Shown: positions 40,518-50,112, counted from the stretch's first letter. The stretch: DNA of 64,000 nucleotides from Erysipelotrichaceae bacterium (GCA_015059095.1 SVBA01000004.1:1-64000), one strand, 5' to 3'. Notes: a model not told the origin generated them from the letters alone. A program made the numbers and translations.

Positions 40518-43109
40518 ATGTTAGATAAAAGATATAATCCACAATTAATTGAAAAAGATAAGTATAAAAGATGGAAGGAAAAAGGTTATTTTGAAGCAGG
40601 CGATTTAAGTAAGCCTAAATTCTCTATGGTTATTCCTCCACCAAATGTCACAGGCAAATTGCATTTAGGTCATTCTTGGAATACTACTGTTCAAGATATT
40701 ATTGCTCGTTATAAAAAGGCTAAAGGTTATGATGTTTTATGGCTTCCAGGTATGGACCATGCAGGTATTGCAACTCAAGCAAAAGTTGAAGAAAGATTAA
40801 GAAAAGAAGGAATTTCTAGATATGATTTAGGTAGAGAAAAATTCTTAGAAAAAGCATGGGAATGGAAACATGAATATGCGGAATGTATCCACGATCAATG
40901 GGAAAAAATGGGATTAGCTTTATGCTATTCTAAAGAAAGATTTACTCTTGATGAAGGCTTAAATAAGGCAGTAAGAAGAGTATTTGTTGATTTATACAAT
41001 AAGGGATACATTTATAGAGGGGAAAGAATTATTAACTGGGATCCAGTATTTAAAACAGCTTTATCTAACATAGAAGTTATTTATAAAGATGACCCAGGTA
41101 AGTTCTATTACTTTAAATATTATATTGAAGGAACTAATGATTATTTGACAATTGCGACAACTCGACCAGAAACTATGTTTGGTGATGTTTGTGTTGTAGT
41201 CAATCCAAAAGATGAAAGATATAAAGATGTAGTTGGTAAAAAAGTTATTAATCCTGCGAATAATGAAGCAATTCCAGTAATTACTGATAGTTATGTTGAT
41301 ATAGAATTTGGAACAGGTGCGATGAAATGTACTCCTGCTCATGACCCTAATGACTTTATTATTGGTCAAAAATATGGCTTCCCACATCCAATCATTATGG
41401 ATGAAACTGCACATATGACTGAAGATTGTGGTAAATATGCAGGAATGGATAGATTTGAATGTAGAGAAGAATTAGTAAAAGATATTGAAAACAATGGTTG
41501 TTTAATTAAAATTGAAGAAATTACTCACCAAGTTGGTCACTCTGAAAGATCAGATGCAGTTGTTGAACCTTATTTATCAAAACAATGGTTTGTTAAGATG
41601 GATAATTTATCAAAGAATTCAATTGATTTACAAGATTCTGATAATGCAGTAGAATTCTTACCTAATAGATTTGATAAAATCTTTAGAAACTGGATGACTG
41701 GTACCGATGATTGGTGTATTTCTCGTCAATTATGGTGGGGTCATCGAATTCCAGCATATTATTCAAAAGAAACTGGTGAAATCTTAGTTAGTGAAGAACC
41801 ACCTAAAGATATTGAAAACTATATTCAAGATGAAGACGTATTAGACACTTGGTTTTCTTCAGCATTATGGACATTCTCAACATTAGGTTGGCCAGAAGAA
41901 ACTGAAGATTTAAAGAGATATTTCCCATTAGATATTATGGTTACTGCATATGATATTATTTTCTTCTGGGTAAGTAGAATGATTTTCCAAGGATTAGAAT
42001 TTATGGGTACTAAACCATTTGATAAATGTTTAATCCATGGTTTAATTAGAGATCCATATGGTAAAAAGATGTCTAAATCTGCTGGTAATGGGGTTGATCC
42101 AATCGATGTAATTGAAAAATATGGTGTTGACGCATTAAGATATTTCTTAACTACTTCAACTTCTCCAGGTTTAGATACTAGATATTCTGAAGAAAAGATT
42201 AATGCTGCGAATAATTATTTAAATAAGATTTGGAATGCTTCTAGATTTATTTTATTAAATCTAACTGAAGAAGATACTGAAGATAATTTACATATTGATT
42301 ATTCAAAATTAGATGTAGTTGATAAATATATCTTAACTAAATTAGAAACTACTATTCAAAATGTTACTTCTAATATGGAAAAATATGATTTTGCGAATGC
42401 TTCAACTCATTTATATAACTTTGTCTATGATGATTTCACATCTTGGTATGTAGAATTATGTAAGGTTAAATTAAATGGTGAAGATAAAGAATTAAAACAA
42501 AATACTAAAGCTGTTTTAATTAAGGTATTAAAAGATATTATCTTAATGATTTATCCATATACTCCATTCATTGCTGAAGAAATTTATTTAGCTCTTCCTG
42601 GACATAAAGAATCAATTATGTTAGATTCTTATCCTGAATATGATGAATCATTAGTTTATGAAGAAGAATCAAAGATTATTGAAGATTTAATTCATATGAT
42701 TAAAGATATTAGAGCATATAAAGTTGAAAACAATTTAGCACCTAATGCTAAAGTAAAATTAACTTTAGTTCCATCTACTTCTTTAGATGAAGAATTATTT
42801 AAAACATATTTAACTAGATTTGGTTTTGCTAGTGAAGTAAATGTCGCTTCTAGTGGTGAAGGCGAAGTTAAAGTTTATGGTGTTGGTCAATTAATTATTG
42901 AAGATAATGTTAATAAAGAAGAATTATTATTAAAAATTGAAAAAGAAATTGCAAGATTAACTTCTGAAGTTAATAGAGGAGAAAAGATGCTATCAAATCC
43001 TAATTTCTTAGCAAAAGCTCCTCAAGCAAAAATTGATCAAGAAACTAATAAATTAAATGCTTATAAAGCTGAACTTCAAACATATTTAGATAAAAAAGCT
43101 AAATTATAA
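40518..43109 (+). CDS. valS: valyl-tRNA synthetase
   Basis: PPPNVTGKLHLGHSWNTTVQDIIARYKKAKGYDVLWLPGMDHAGIATQ; KMSKSAGNGVDP. Confidence 0.97.
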   Translation: MLDKRYNPQLIEKDKYKRWKEKGYFEAGDLSKPKFSMVIPPPNVTGKLHLGHSWNTTVQDIIARYKKAKGYDVLWLPGMDHAGIATQAKVEERLRKEGISRYDLGREKFLEKAWEWKHEYAECIHDQWEKMGLALCYSKERFTLDEGLNKAVRRVFVDLYNKGYIYRGERIINWDPVFKTALSNIEVIYKDDPGKFYYFKYYIEGTNDYLTIATTRPETMFGDVCVVVNPKDERYKDVVGKKVINPANNEAIPVITDSYVDIEFGTGAMKCTPAHDPNDFIIGQKYGFPHPIIMDETAHMTEDCGKYAGMDRFECREELVKDIENNGCLIKIEEITHQVGHSERSDAVVEPYLSKQWFVKMDNLSKNSIDLQDSDNAVEFLPNRFDKIFRNWMTGTDDWCISRQLWWGHRIPAYYSKETGEILVSEEPPKDIENYIQDEDVLDTWFSSALWTFSTLGWPEETEDLKRYFPLDIMVTAYDIIFFWVSRMIFQGLEFMGTKPFDKCLIHGLIRDPYGKKMSKSAGNGVDPIDVIEKYGVDALRYFLTTSTSPGLDTRYSEEKINAANNYLNKIWNASRFILLNLTEEDTEDNLHIDYSKLDVVDKYILTKLETTIQNVTSNMEKYDFANASTHLYNFVYDDFTSWYVELCKVKLNGEDKELKQNTKAVLIKVLKDIILMIYPYTPFIAEEIYLALPGHKESIMLDSYPEYDESLVYEEESKIIEDLIHMIKDIRAYKVENNLAPNAKVKLTLVPSTSLDEELFKTYLTRFGFASEVNVASSGEGEVKVYGVGQLIIEDNVNKEELLLKIEKEIARLTSEVNRGEKMLSNPNFLAKAPQAKIDQETNKLNAYKAELQTYLDKKAKL

Positions 43110-43136
43110 GGTACGATTTATTTCGTACCTTTTTTC
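43108..43136 (+). terminator. Rho-independent terminator after valS
   Basis: AAGGTACGA...TCGTACCTT + T-tract. Confidence 0.85.
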
Positions 43137-43155
43137 TTGGATTTACTTTTTTTAC

Positions 43156-43184
43156 TATTAGTTATATAATTATAATAACTAATA
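43156..43184. promoter_or_regulatory. candidate operator: 10-bp perfect inverted repeat immediately 5' of the putative sulfoglycolysis operon
   Basis: TATTAGTTAT-ataattata-ATAACTAATA, abutting the AAGGAGG SD of the GH31 gene. Confidence 0.45.
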
Positions 43185-43197
43185 AGGAGGTTTTAAT

Positions 43198-45141
43198 ATG
43201 CTTAAAAATATTATTACTTTACTAAAAGAGAATGAATTAGGACTATCTATTGGTTTAGGGAAAGCTAAATACAAGATGAATAGAGGTTCTTTTAAAACTA
43301 AAGAAAAGATAATAAAAAAAGAATATTTGACTTACCAAAAAGAAGAAGATGGAGTTTTATATTTTACTAGTAAGAAAAATAAATCTTTACTAATTCATTT
43401 TGATGAAAGTGAAGATAAATTAGTTATTTATTTTTCTCCTTCTAGTTATAATCGTTTATTTATAAGTTTACCTGCTTTTGAAGATGAGTATATTTATGGA
43501 TGTGGTGAACAATTTACTCATTTAAATCTTAAAGGTGAGAAAGTTAATTCTTGGGTTAGTGAACATCAAGGAGTAATTCCTATCGCTAAAAAGATTTTAA
43601 GAGAGAAAATATTTGGTGTTAATCCTTCTTATAAGGCTAAATTAAAAGATCATCAAACTTATTATGCTTCACCAACATATTTTTCAAGTAAAAATTATTT
43701 TGTTGGAGTAGATACTGATGCCTTTACTAGTTTTAATTTTAAGAAAGACAAAACGGAAATTGTAGTTAGAGAAGTTCCTTTATCTATTACTATTTTAAAA
43801 GGAAAAGATCATCTTGATTTAGTAAGTAAAGTAAATGAGTATTTTGGAAAACAGGCTCCTATTCCTTCTTGGGTGCATAATGGTGTAATTCTTGCCACTC
43901 AAGGTGGAGATGAAGTGATGATGAAAAAGTATTATGAAATGAAAGAGGCAGGATGTAAGATATCTGCAATTTGGTGTCAAGATTGGTCTGGACAACATAT
44001 TACTTCATTTGGAGAACAAGTGTTCTGGAACTGGGAATTAAATGAAGAACATTATAAAAATATGGATAAACATATTAAGACTTTAAATAAAGATGGAGTT
44101 AAATTCTTAGGATATATTAATACTTTCTTAAAATATGAATCTAAATTATATTTAGAAGCTGAAAAACTAGGTTATTTAGTTAAAAAGCAAGATGGAAGTG
44201 TATATTTAATTAAATCTACGACATTTGATGCTGGTATTGTTGATTTAACTAATCCTCATGCCTTTGAATGGTATAAAGATGTCATTAAGAAAAATATGAT
44301 AGGTAGAGGCCTATCTGGTTGGATGGCAGACTTTGGTGAATATCTTCCTACTGATTCAGTAATTTATGGAGGTGACCCTGAAAAGTTACATAATTCGTGG
44401 CCGTCTTTATGGGCTAAATGTAATTATGAAGCGGTTAAGGAAGCTAATAAATTAGGAGAAGTATTCTATTTCTCTAGAGCAATGTATTCTAGTGGAGTTA
44501 AGTATTCTAATTCGATGTGGAGCGGTGATCAACATGTAGATTTCTCTGATGATCAAGGTATGGGAAGTGTAATTAATTCGACTCTATCGATGGCGATGTC
44601 AGGAGTAGGTATTAACCATTCTGATATCGGTGGATATACTACTATCTTCCATATGAAAAGAAGTGTAGAATTAATGTTACGTTGGTCTAGTATGAATATC
44701 TTTACTCCGATATTTAGATGTCATGAAGGTAATAAACCAAAAGAAAATGTTCAATTTAATTATCCTGAAGTCAAAGATACATTTATTAAACATAGTAAGG
44801 TATATGCTTCATTGAAGAAATATCATGAACATGTATTAAATGAATATTATAAACTTGGTTATCCTTGTTCTAGACCAGTATTCTTCCATTATGATGAAAA
44901 CTGGGCATATCTAGATAGAGAAGTTATGATGTATGGAAGCGATATAATTGTTTATCCAATTACTAGAAGTAATGTGGAAAAGAAAAAAATTACTTTACCT
45001 CAAGATGAATGGGTACAATTCTTTACAGGTCAAGAATGTAATGGTGGAACTATTGAAATTGATACTCCACTAAATAGGCCAATAGCTTTTTATAAAAAGA
45101 ATTCAAAATTTGCAAAATTATTTAAAAATATAGAATTATAA
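43198..45141 (+). CDS. GH31 YihQ-like glycosidase, putative sulfoquinovosidase
   Basis: ISAIWCQDWSGQHITSFGEQVFWNWELN, GWMADFGEYLPTD, FYFSRAMYSSGVKYSNSMWSGDQHVDFS, HSDIGGYTTIFHMKRSVELMLRW closely resemble recalled YihQ. Confidence 0.75.
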   Translation: MLKNIITLLKENELGLSIGLGKAKYKMNRGSFKTKEKIIKKEYLTYQKEEDGVLYFTSKKNKSLLIHFDESEDKLVIYFSPSSYNRLFISLPAFEDEYIYGCGEQFTHLNLKGEKVNSWVSEHQGVIPIAKKILREKIFGVNPSYKAKLKDHQTYYASPTYFSSKNYFVGVDTDAFTSFNFKKDKTEIVVREVPLSITILKGKDHLDLVSKVNEYFGKQAPIPSWVHNGVILATQGGDEVMMKKYYEMKEAGCKISAIWCQDWSGQHITSFGEQVFWNWELNEEHYKNMDKHIKTLNKDGVKFLGYINTFLKYESKLYLEAEKLGYLVKKQDGSVYLIKSTTFDAGIVDLTNPHAFEWYKDVIKKNMIGRGLSGWMADFGEYLPTDSVIYGGDPEKLHNSWPSLWAKCNYEAVKEANKLGEVFYFSRAMYSSGVKYSNSMWSGDQHVDFSDDQGMGSVINSTLSMAMSGVGINHSDIGGYTTIFHMKRSVELMLRWSSMNIFTPIFRCHEGNKPKENVQFNYPEVKDTFIKHSKVYASLKKYHEHVLNEYYKLGYPCSRPVFFHYDENWAYLDREVMMYGSDIIVYPITRSNVEKKKITLPQDEWVQFFTGQECNGGTIEIDTPLNRPIAFYKKNSKFAKLFKNIEL

Positions 45142-45154
45142 GGAGAGAAAAATT

Positions 45155-45835
45155 ATGAAATATTACTTAGATAGTGCAAAAATAAATGAAATTGATTATG
45201 CGTATAAATATTATAAAATTGATGGAATTACTACAAATCCTCGTCACATTCAAAATTCAGGAAAACCATTTTTAGTCGCGATTAATGATATTAAAGATTG
45301 GTTAATTAAAAATGATTTACTTGGAAAAGATAAATTTCCAGTTTCAGTAGAGATAAATCCTCATTTAGATAATCATGAAGATATGATGAAAGAAGCTAGA
45401 AAAATTGCTTCAATTTGTGAAAATTTCGTTATTAAAATTCCTTGTAATGTAGAAGGATGTAAGGCGGCTAAATTATTAGAAGAAGAAGGAATTAGAACTA
45501 ATGTTACTTTAGTTTTCTCACCTTCTCAAGCTATTCAAGTAGGAAGAATTGGTGCTAGATTTGTTTCTCCATTTATCGGATGGAAAGAAAATAGTGGTGA
45601 AGATACTTATCAATATATGTCAACATTAGTTAATATTTATAAAGAAAAAGGATATAAAACTGAAATTATTGCTGCTGCTGTTAGAAATGGTAAACAAATG
45701 GCTGAAGTTACTGAAATGGGTTGTGATATTATTACTGCAGGTCTACAAGTTTATGAAGATGCATTAACTCATCCATTTACTGATTATGGTCTAAAAGTCT
45801 TCCAAGATGCTTGGGATAAAACTGAAGGTAATTAG
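45155..45835 (+). CDS. transaldolase-family protein, putative 6-deoxy-6-sulfofructose transaldolase
   Basis: FVIKIPCNVEGCKAAKLLEEEGIRTNVTLVFSPSQAI (FSA/TalC-type Schiff-base Lys region) in operon with YihQ-like GH31. Confidence 0.75.
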   Translation: MKYYLDSAKINEIDYAYKYYKIDGITTNPRHIQNSGKPFLVAINDIKDWLIKNDLLGKDKFPVSVEINPHLDNHEDMMKEARKIASICENFVIKIPCNVEGCKAAKLLEEEGIRTNVTLVFSPSQAIQVGRIGARFVSPFIGWKENSGEDTYQYMSTLVNIYKEKGYKTEIIAAAVRNGKQMAEVTEMGCDIITAGLQVYEDALTHPFTDYGLKVFQDAWDKTEGN

Positions 45836-45836
45836 T

Positions 45837-46676
45837 ATGAGAATCGGTTTTATTGGTTTAGGCATTATGGGAATGCCTATGAGTATTAATGTTTCAAAAA
45901 AATATGAAGTTAGAGGATATGATGTTGTAAAAAAAGAAACACCTTATCCATTTGTTGATTCTATTGAAGAATTAGTTTCTTGGGCAGATATTATCATTTC
46001 TATGGTTCCTAAAAATGAACATATGAAAGCTGTTTATTCGGAAGTATGTAAATATTTAAGAAAAGGGATGATCTGTATTGATATGTCTACCATTTTACCT
46101 TCAGTTAATGTCGAAGTAACAAAATGGGTAGAAGAAAAAGGTGGGCACATGCTTGATTGTCCAGTAGTCAAATCTCAACCAGCAGCAGTTTCTGGAACTT
46201 TAGGAATCTATGTTGGTGGAGAAGAAGAAATCTATGAACAAGTAAAAGATATCTTATCTTGCATGGGTAGTAATATTATTTATATGGGTGATCATGGTAA
46301 AGGATTAGTGATGAAAATTATTCACAATTCATTAGTCGCTCAAATCCAAAATGGGGTAAACGAAGTGATGACTTTAGCGATTAATTCAGGAATTGAACCT
46401 ATCATTGCAGCCAAAGCAATTTCTTATGGAGGAGGTCAAAACTTCTATTTAGATGGTAAAGTAAATAATATTCAAAATAGAGAATATAAGACAGCATTCT
46501 CTATTGAAAATATGAATAAAGATGCTCATTTTGCTTATGATATGATGAAAGAACTTGGTTTAGATTTACCAGGTATTACTTTAGTAAAAGAAATATATGA
46601 AGAAGCAATGGATTTAGATTTAGGAAAATTAGATTTCTCAGCTACTTTCGAAGTTGTTTCTAGAAAGGAAGATTAA
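45837..46676 (+). CDS. beta-hydroxyacid dehydrogenase family (YihU-like), putative 3-sulfolactaldehyde reductase
   Basis: IGFIGLGIMGMPMSINV, IDMSTILPS, GKGLVMKIIHNSLVAQIQNGVNEVMTLA; ATG at 45837. Confidence 0.75.
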   Translation: MRIGFIGLGIMGMPMSINVSKKYEVRGYDVVKKETPYPFVDSIEELVSWADIIISMVPKNEHMKAVYSEVCKYLRKGMICIDMSTILPSVNVEVTKWVEEKGGHMLDCPVVKSQPAAVSGTLGIYVGGEEEIYEQVKDILSCMGSNIIYMGDHGKGLVMKIIHNSLVAQIQNGVNEVMTLAINSGIEPIIAAKAISYGGGQNFYLDGKVNNIQNREYKTAFSIENMNKDAHFAYDMMKELGLDLPGITLVKEIYEEAMDLDLGKLDFSATFEVVSRKED

Positions 46677-46678
46677 GT

Positions 46679-48007
46679 ATGAGAAAACCTCGTATTGGTA
46701 TAGTATGTCTTTCAAGAAAGACATTTGACTATGTTACTGCTTATAAAATTTATTTACAAAGAGTTGAAGAAATAATTAAAGATACAAGTGTTGAATATTA
46801 TTCTTATCCTTCTCAAGTAATTGAACCAAGTGAAGCAGAAGCTGCATCTAATTATTTTATTGATCATCATGTTGATGCGGTAATTGTAGTATCTGCAACA
46901 TTCCATTTAGGTCATTTAGCATTAATTATCAATCATAAAGTCAATAAGCCTTTATTATTATGGGGATTTAATGAATTACCATATGATGGAGGTAAAATTC
47001 GATTAAATGCAGTATGCGGAGTTAATTTAAATGCTTCTAATCTATATAAAGGGGGAAATGATACTTATTGTGTAAGTATTGGTGATACTTTAGATAATGA
47101 TTGGGTCAATGCGATTAAAATGAAAGTTGCTTTAGAAAATACTTCTATTGGTATTATTGGTTATCGCGCACAAGGATTCTTTAATGTTGGAGTCGATGAG
47201 CTTCATTTGTATAAAGAAATGGGAGTTTTAATTTCTCATTATGAACTACAAGATTTATTCTCTAAAGAAGCTAGTGAAGAAGAAATTAAATTAGAAGAAG
47301 AATTTGTAAGAAAAACATTTGATTGTTCTAAGTTAAATGATAAACAAGTTTATTTAGTAAGTAGATTATGCGTATCTGCTACTAAATTTATGAATGAAAA
47401 TAGACTTGATGTAGTTGCAATTCGTTGTTGGCCTGAATTTGCTAAAAATTATGGAGTTAGTCCTTGTGCAATGATGTCCATTCTTCAATCTAGAGGATAT
47501 TTACTTGCATGTGAAGGTGATGTTGAGGCTGCTTTAAGTATGATTGCGGTTAGAGCAGTAGGTGAAGAAACTCCATTTATGGCAGATCTATCTCAAGTTA
47601 ATATTGAAGAAAATTTTGCACTTTTATGGCATGATGGTGTTGCACCTTGTAATTTATGGAATGGTAAATGTAATAGAAGTTTAGAAACTTATTTTGCTGG
47701 AGGAAAAGGGGTAACTGCAGACTTTGTTTTAAAAGAAGGTCCAATGTCAATCTTTAGAATTGATACTGCTAGAGGTAAAACAAGAGTTTACTATGAAGAA
47801 GGTCAAGCAGTTGAAATGGATAAATTATTGTCAGGAACATATGCAAAAGTTTACTTTAATAGAAATATTCAAGATATCTTAGATACTGTTACTTATAGTG
47901 GAGTGGCTCATCACGTAATTATGGGTTATGTTCAATATAAAAAAGCAGTTAAATACTTATCTAGAATTAATGGCTGGGAGTTAATCGATGAAAACTATAA
48001 GATCTAA
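46679..48007 (+). CDS. L-fucose/L-arabinose isomerase-like protein, putative sulfoquinovose isomerase
   Basis: FucI/AraA-like fold: SATFHLGHLALIINHKVNKPLLLWGFNELP, VVAIRCWPEFAKNYGVSPCAMMSILQSRGYLLACEGDVEAALSM. Confidence 0.75.
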   Translation: MRKPRIGIVCLSRKTFDYVTAYKIYLQRVEEIIKDTSVEYYSYPSQVIEPSEAEAASNYFIDHHVDAVIVVSATFHLGHLALIINHKVNKPLLLWGFNELPYDGGKIRLNAVCGVNLNASNLYKGGNDTYCVSIGDTLDNDWVNAIKMKVALENTSIGIIGYRAQGFFNVGVDELHLYKEMGVLISHYELQDLFSKEASEEEIKLEEEFVRKTFDCSKLNDKQVYLVSRLCVSATKFMNENRLDVVAIRCWPEFAKNYGVSPCAMMSILQSRGYLLACEGDVEAALSMIAVRAVGEETPFMADLSQVNIEENFALLWHDGVAPCNLWNGKCNRSLETYFAGGKGVTADFVLKEGPMSIFRIDTARGKTRVYYEEGQAVEMDKLLSGTYAKVYFNRNIQDILDTVTYSGVAHHVIMGYVQYKKAVKYLSRINGWELIDENYKI

Positions 48008-48596
48008 TGAATTTAAAAAATATGGTTTAGTATTAGATATCGATACTAAAGAAATTGTTGAATATTTAAAAAATAAAGCAAAAATGCCTGAAAATGGAAA
48101 TATCTACATTCCTCATGAAGATGAATTTTATCTTTTAGAAGAAGTTAAAGAAATTGAAAAAAAATATTTTGGTCAATTATCTTTACAAGCAGGATATTGT
48201 AATGGATTTAATACAAAACTTAATTGTTTAGAATATCATGCGACACATGAAATTAATGTTGCTGCTACGGATTTAGTTTTAATTTTAGGTCATTATAATG
48301 ATATTAAAAATGATCAAATTAAAGTTGAAGATTTAGAAATTTTTAAAGTTAATAAGGGTGAAGCAATATTAGTTTATCCTGGTACTTTACATTTTTCACC
48401 TTGTAGAGTGGATGATTCAGGATTTAAAATGGCAGTCTTCTTACATAAAGGAACAAATTTACCTTTAGAAAGTAAGTCTAGTGATCCAAAATTATGGGCA
48501 GTTAATAAATGGTTATATGCTCATAAAGATACAAAGCAAGCTCATGATGGAGCATATGTCGGTATTATTGGAGAAAATATCGAAATTAAATATTAA
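47988..48596 (+). CDS. DUF4867 family protein
   Basis: Cupin-like sequence with ECLEYHATHEINVAATDLVLILG, VYPGTLHFSPCRV; overlaps the isomerase gene by 20 nt. Confidence 0.65.
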   Translation: MKTIRSNEFKKYGLVLDIDTKEIVEYLKNKAKMPENGNIYIPHEDEFYLLEEVKEIEKKYFGQLSLQAGYCNGFNTKLNCLEYHATHEINVAATDLVLILGHYNDIKNDQIKVEDLEIFKVNKGEAILVYPGTLHFSPCRVDDSGFKMAVFLHKGTNLPLESKSSDPKLWAVNKWLYAHKDTKQAHDGAYVGIIGENIEIKY

Positions 48597-48605
48597 GGAG
48601 AATTT

Positions 48606-50072
48606 ATGAAAAAGAAATCAAGATTAAAAGTTCATCAGAAAGTTGGTTTAATAATAGGTGGTGTAGTTTTATTAGTTTTAGGTACACTTTCTGGAATCAT
48701 GGTTGATGGATATTTATATGGAAAAGATTATAGACCTAATATTGCTAGTAAAGTAGATATAGAGCATACTAGTGAAATTAAAACAATGAAAGCTGTTGGT
48801 AGAGGTATCTATGATGAAAATGGTAATCGTTTTGATATTAAAGGGGTAAACTTTGGTAACTGGTTATTTTGTGAAGGTTGGATGACTATCAATTCAATTG
48901 GTCCTATTTTAAATGATGATGGAACTTATAAAAAAGTTAATGGAGATGGTATAGTTGAAGAATATGAAGAAATGTATCAAGAAGAAGTAGATGCAATTTT
49001 ACAAGAAAGATTTACTAAGGAACAATTAGATACATTATATGATGCTTATTATTCTTCATATTGTACGGAAGTTGACTTTAAAAATATTAAATCTATCGGT
49101 CTAAATACGATTAGACTTCCAATGTATTATCGTAATTTTATGGAAGGACCAGATGAACAATTGGTAATGAAAGAAAAACCATTTGAAAGACTAGATTGGT
49201 TCTTAGAAATGGCTAAAAAGTATGATTTAAGAGTCATTTTAGATATGCATGGTGTAGTTGGTGGTCAATCAGGTTATGAACATAGTGGAACTAGAGATAT
49301 TGATTTCTGGGATAATAAAGTTTATCAAGATGAAATGTGTACATTATGGAAAGAAATCGCTAAACACTATGTGACACCTATTTCTGAAGGTGGAAGAAGT
49401 GATTTATCTTCGACAATTTTAGCGTTTGACTTAGTTAATGAACCAGTTAATAGAAACACTCCTTCAACTGGTAAAAAACAATGGGATGTAATGGATAAGA
49501 TGTATGATGCGATTAGAGAAGTAAATAAAGAACATATCGTATGTATTGAAGGTGTATGGTTCTTTACTTCTGATCCAGATCCAAAGAAATATGGATGGGA
49601 AAATATTATGTATCAATATCATTTCTATAATTGGCAAGAAAATTTAGTCAGTAATGAATGTGTATATGATTTCAATTGGGCTACTTTATCTATGGCAGAT
49701 TATGATGTTCCAAAATATATTGGTGAATTTACTTTCTTTGATAAAGAAGATAACTGGATCAAATGGTTAAATAAATATGATGAAATGGGATTTGGATGGA
49801 CATTCTGGAGTTATAAAACTATTTCCGTAGGCTGGTGGGATTCTTCTTGGGGATTAGCAGTTCAAAAAATGCATCTATATAATAAAGATGGAGTTAATTA
49901 TCAAGATGATGTCTTAAAATTAGATTTAAGAACTGCTAGCTATGAAGAAATTTTAGATGCTTGGTCAAAAGAAAAAACTGATGATTTATCAACTCCTGAT
50001 GTACATGAAGGTCCATATAGATTTGATGGAGTTATGTATAAAGTAATGAATAGATATTTTAATCAAAAATAA
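48606..50072 (+). CDS. membrane-anchored glycoside hydrolase family 5 (cellulase-like)
   Basis: N-terminal TM; RGIYDENGNRFDIKGVNFGNWL, ILAFDLVNEPVNR, YIGEFTFFD (catalytic Glu candidates). Confidence 0.85.
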   Translation: MKKKSRLKVHQKVGLIIGGVVLLVLGTLSGIMVDGYLYGKDYRPNIASKVDIEHTSEIKTMKAVGRGIYDENGNRFDIKGVNFGNWLFCEGWMTINSIGPILNDDGTYKKVNGDGIVEEYEEMYQEEVDAILQERFTKEQLDTLYDAYYSSYCTEVDFKNIKSIGLNTIRLPMYYRNFMEGPDEQLVMKEKPFERLDWFLEMAKKYDLRVILDMHGVVGGQSGYEHSGTRDIDFWDNKVYQDEMCTLWKEIAKHYVTPISEGGRSDLSSTILAFDLVNEPVNRNTPSTGKKQWDVMDKMYDAIREVNKEHIVCIEGVWFFTSDPDPKKYGWENIMYQYHFYNWQENLVSNECVYDFNWATLSMADYDVPKYIGEFTFFDKEDNWIKWLNKYDEMGFGWTFWSYKTISVGWWDSSWGLAVQKMHLYNKDGVNYQDDVLKLDLRTASYEEILDAWSKEKTDDLSTPDVHEGPYRFDGVMYKVMNRYFNQK

Positions 50073-50086
50073 TATTATGAAAATTT

Positions 50087-50112
50087 CCGTGTAAATTTAC
50101 ACGGATTTTTTC
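50087..50112 (+). terminator. Rho-independent terminator after GH5 gene
   Basis: TCCGTGTAAATTTACACGGA + T-tract. Confidence 0.85.

Noticed and set aside
41061-41414. 117-aa minus-strand ORF inside valS
   Set aside because: Mirror ORF of a conserved coding region; composition-driven
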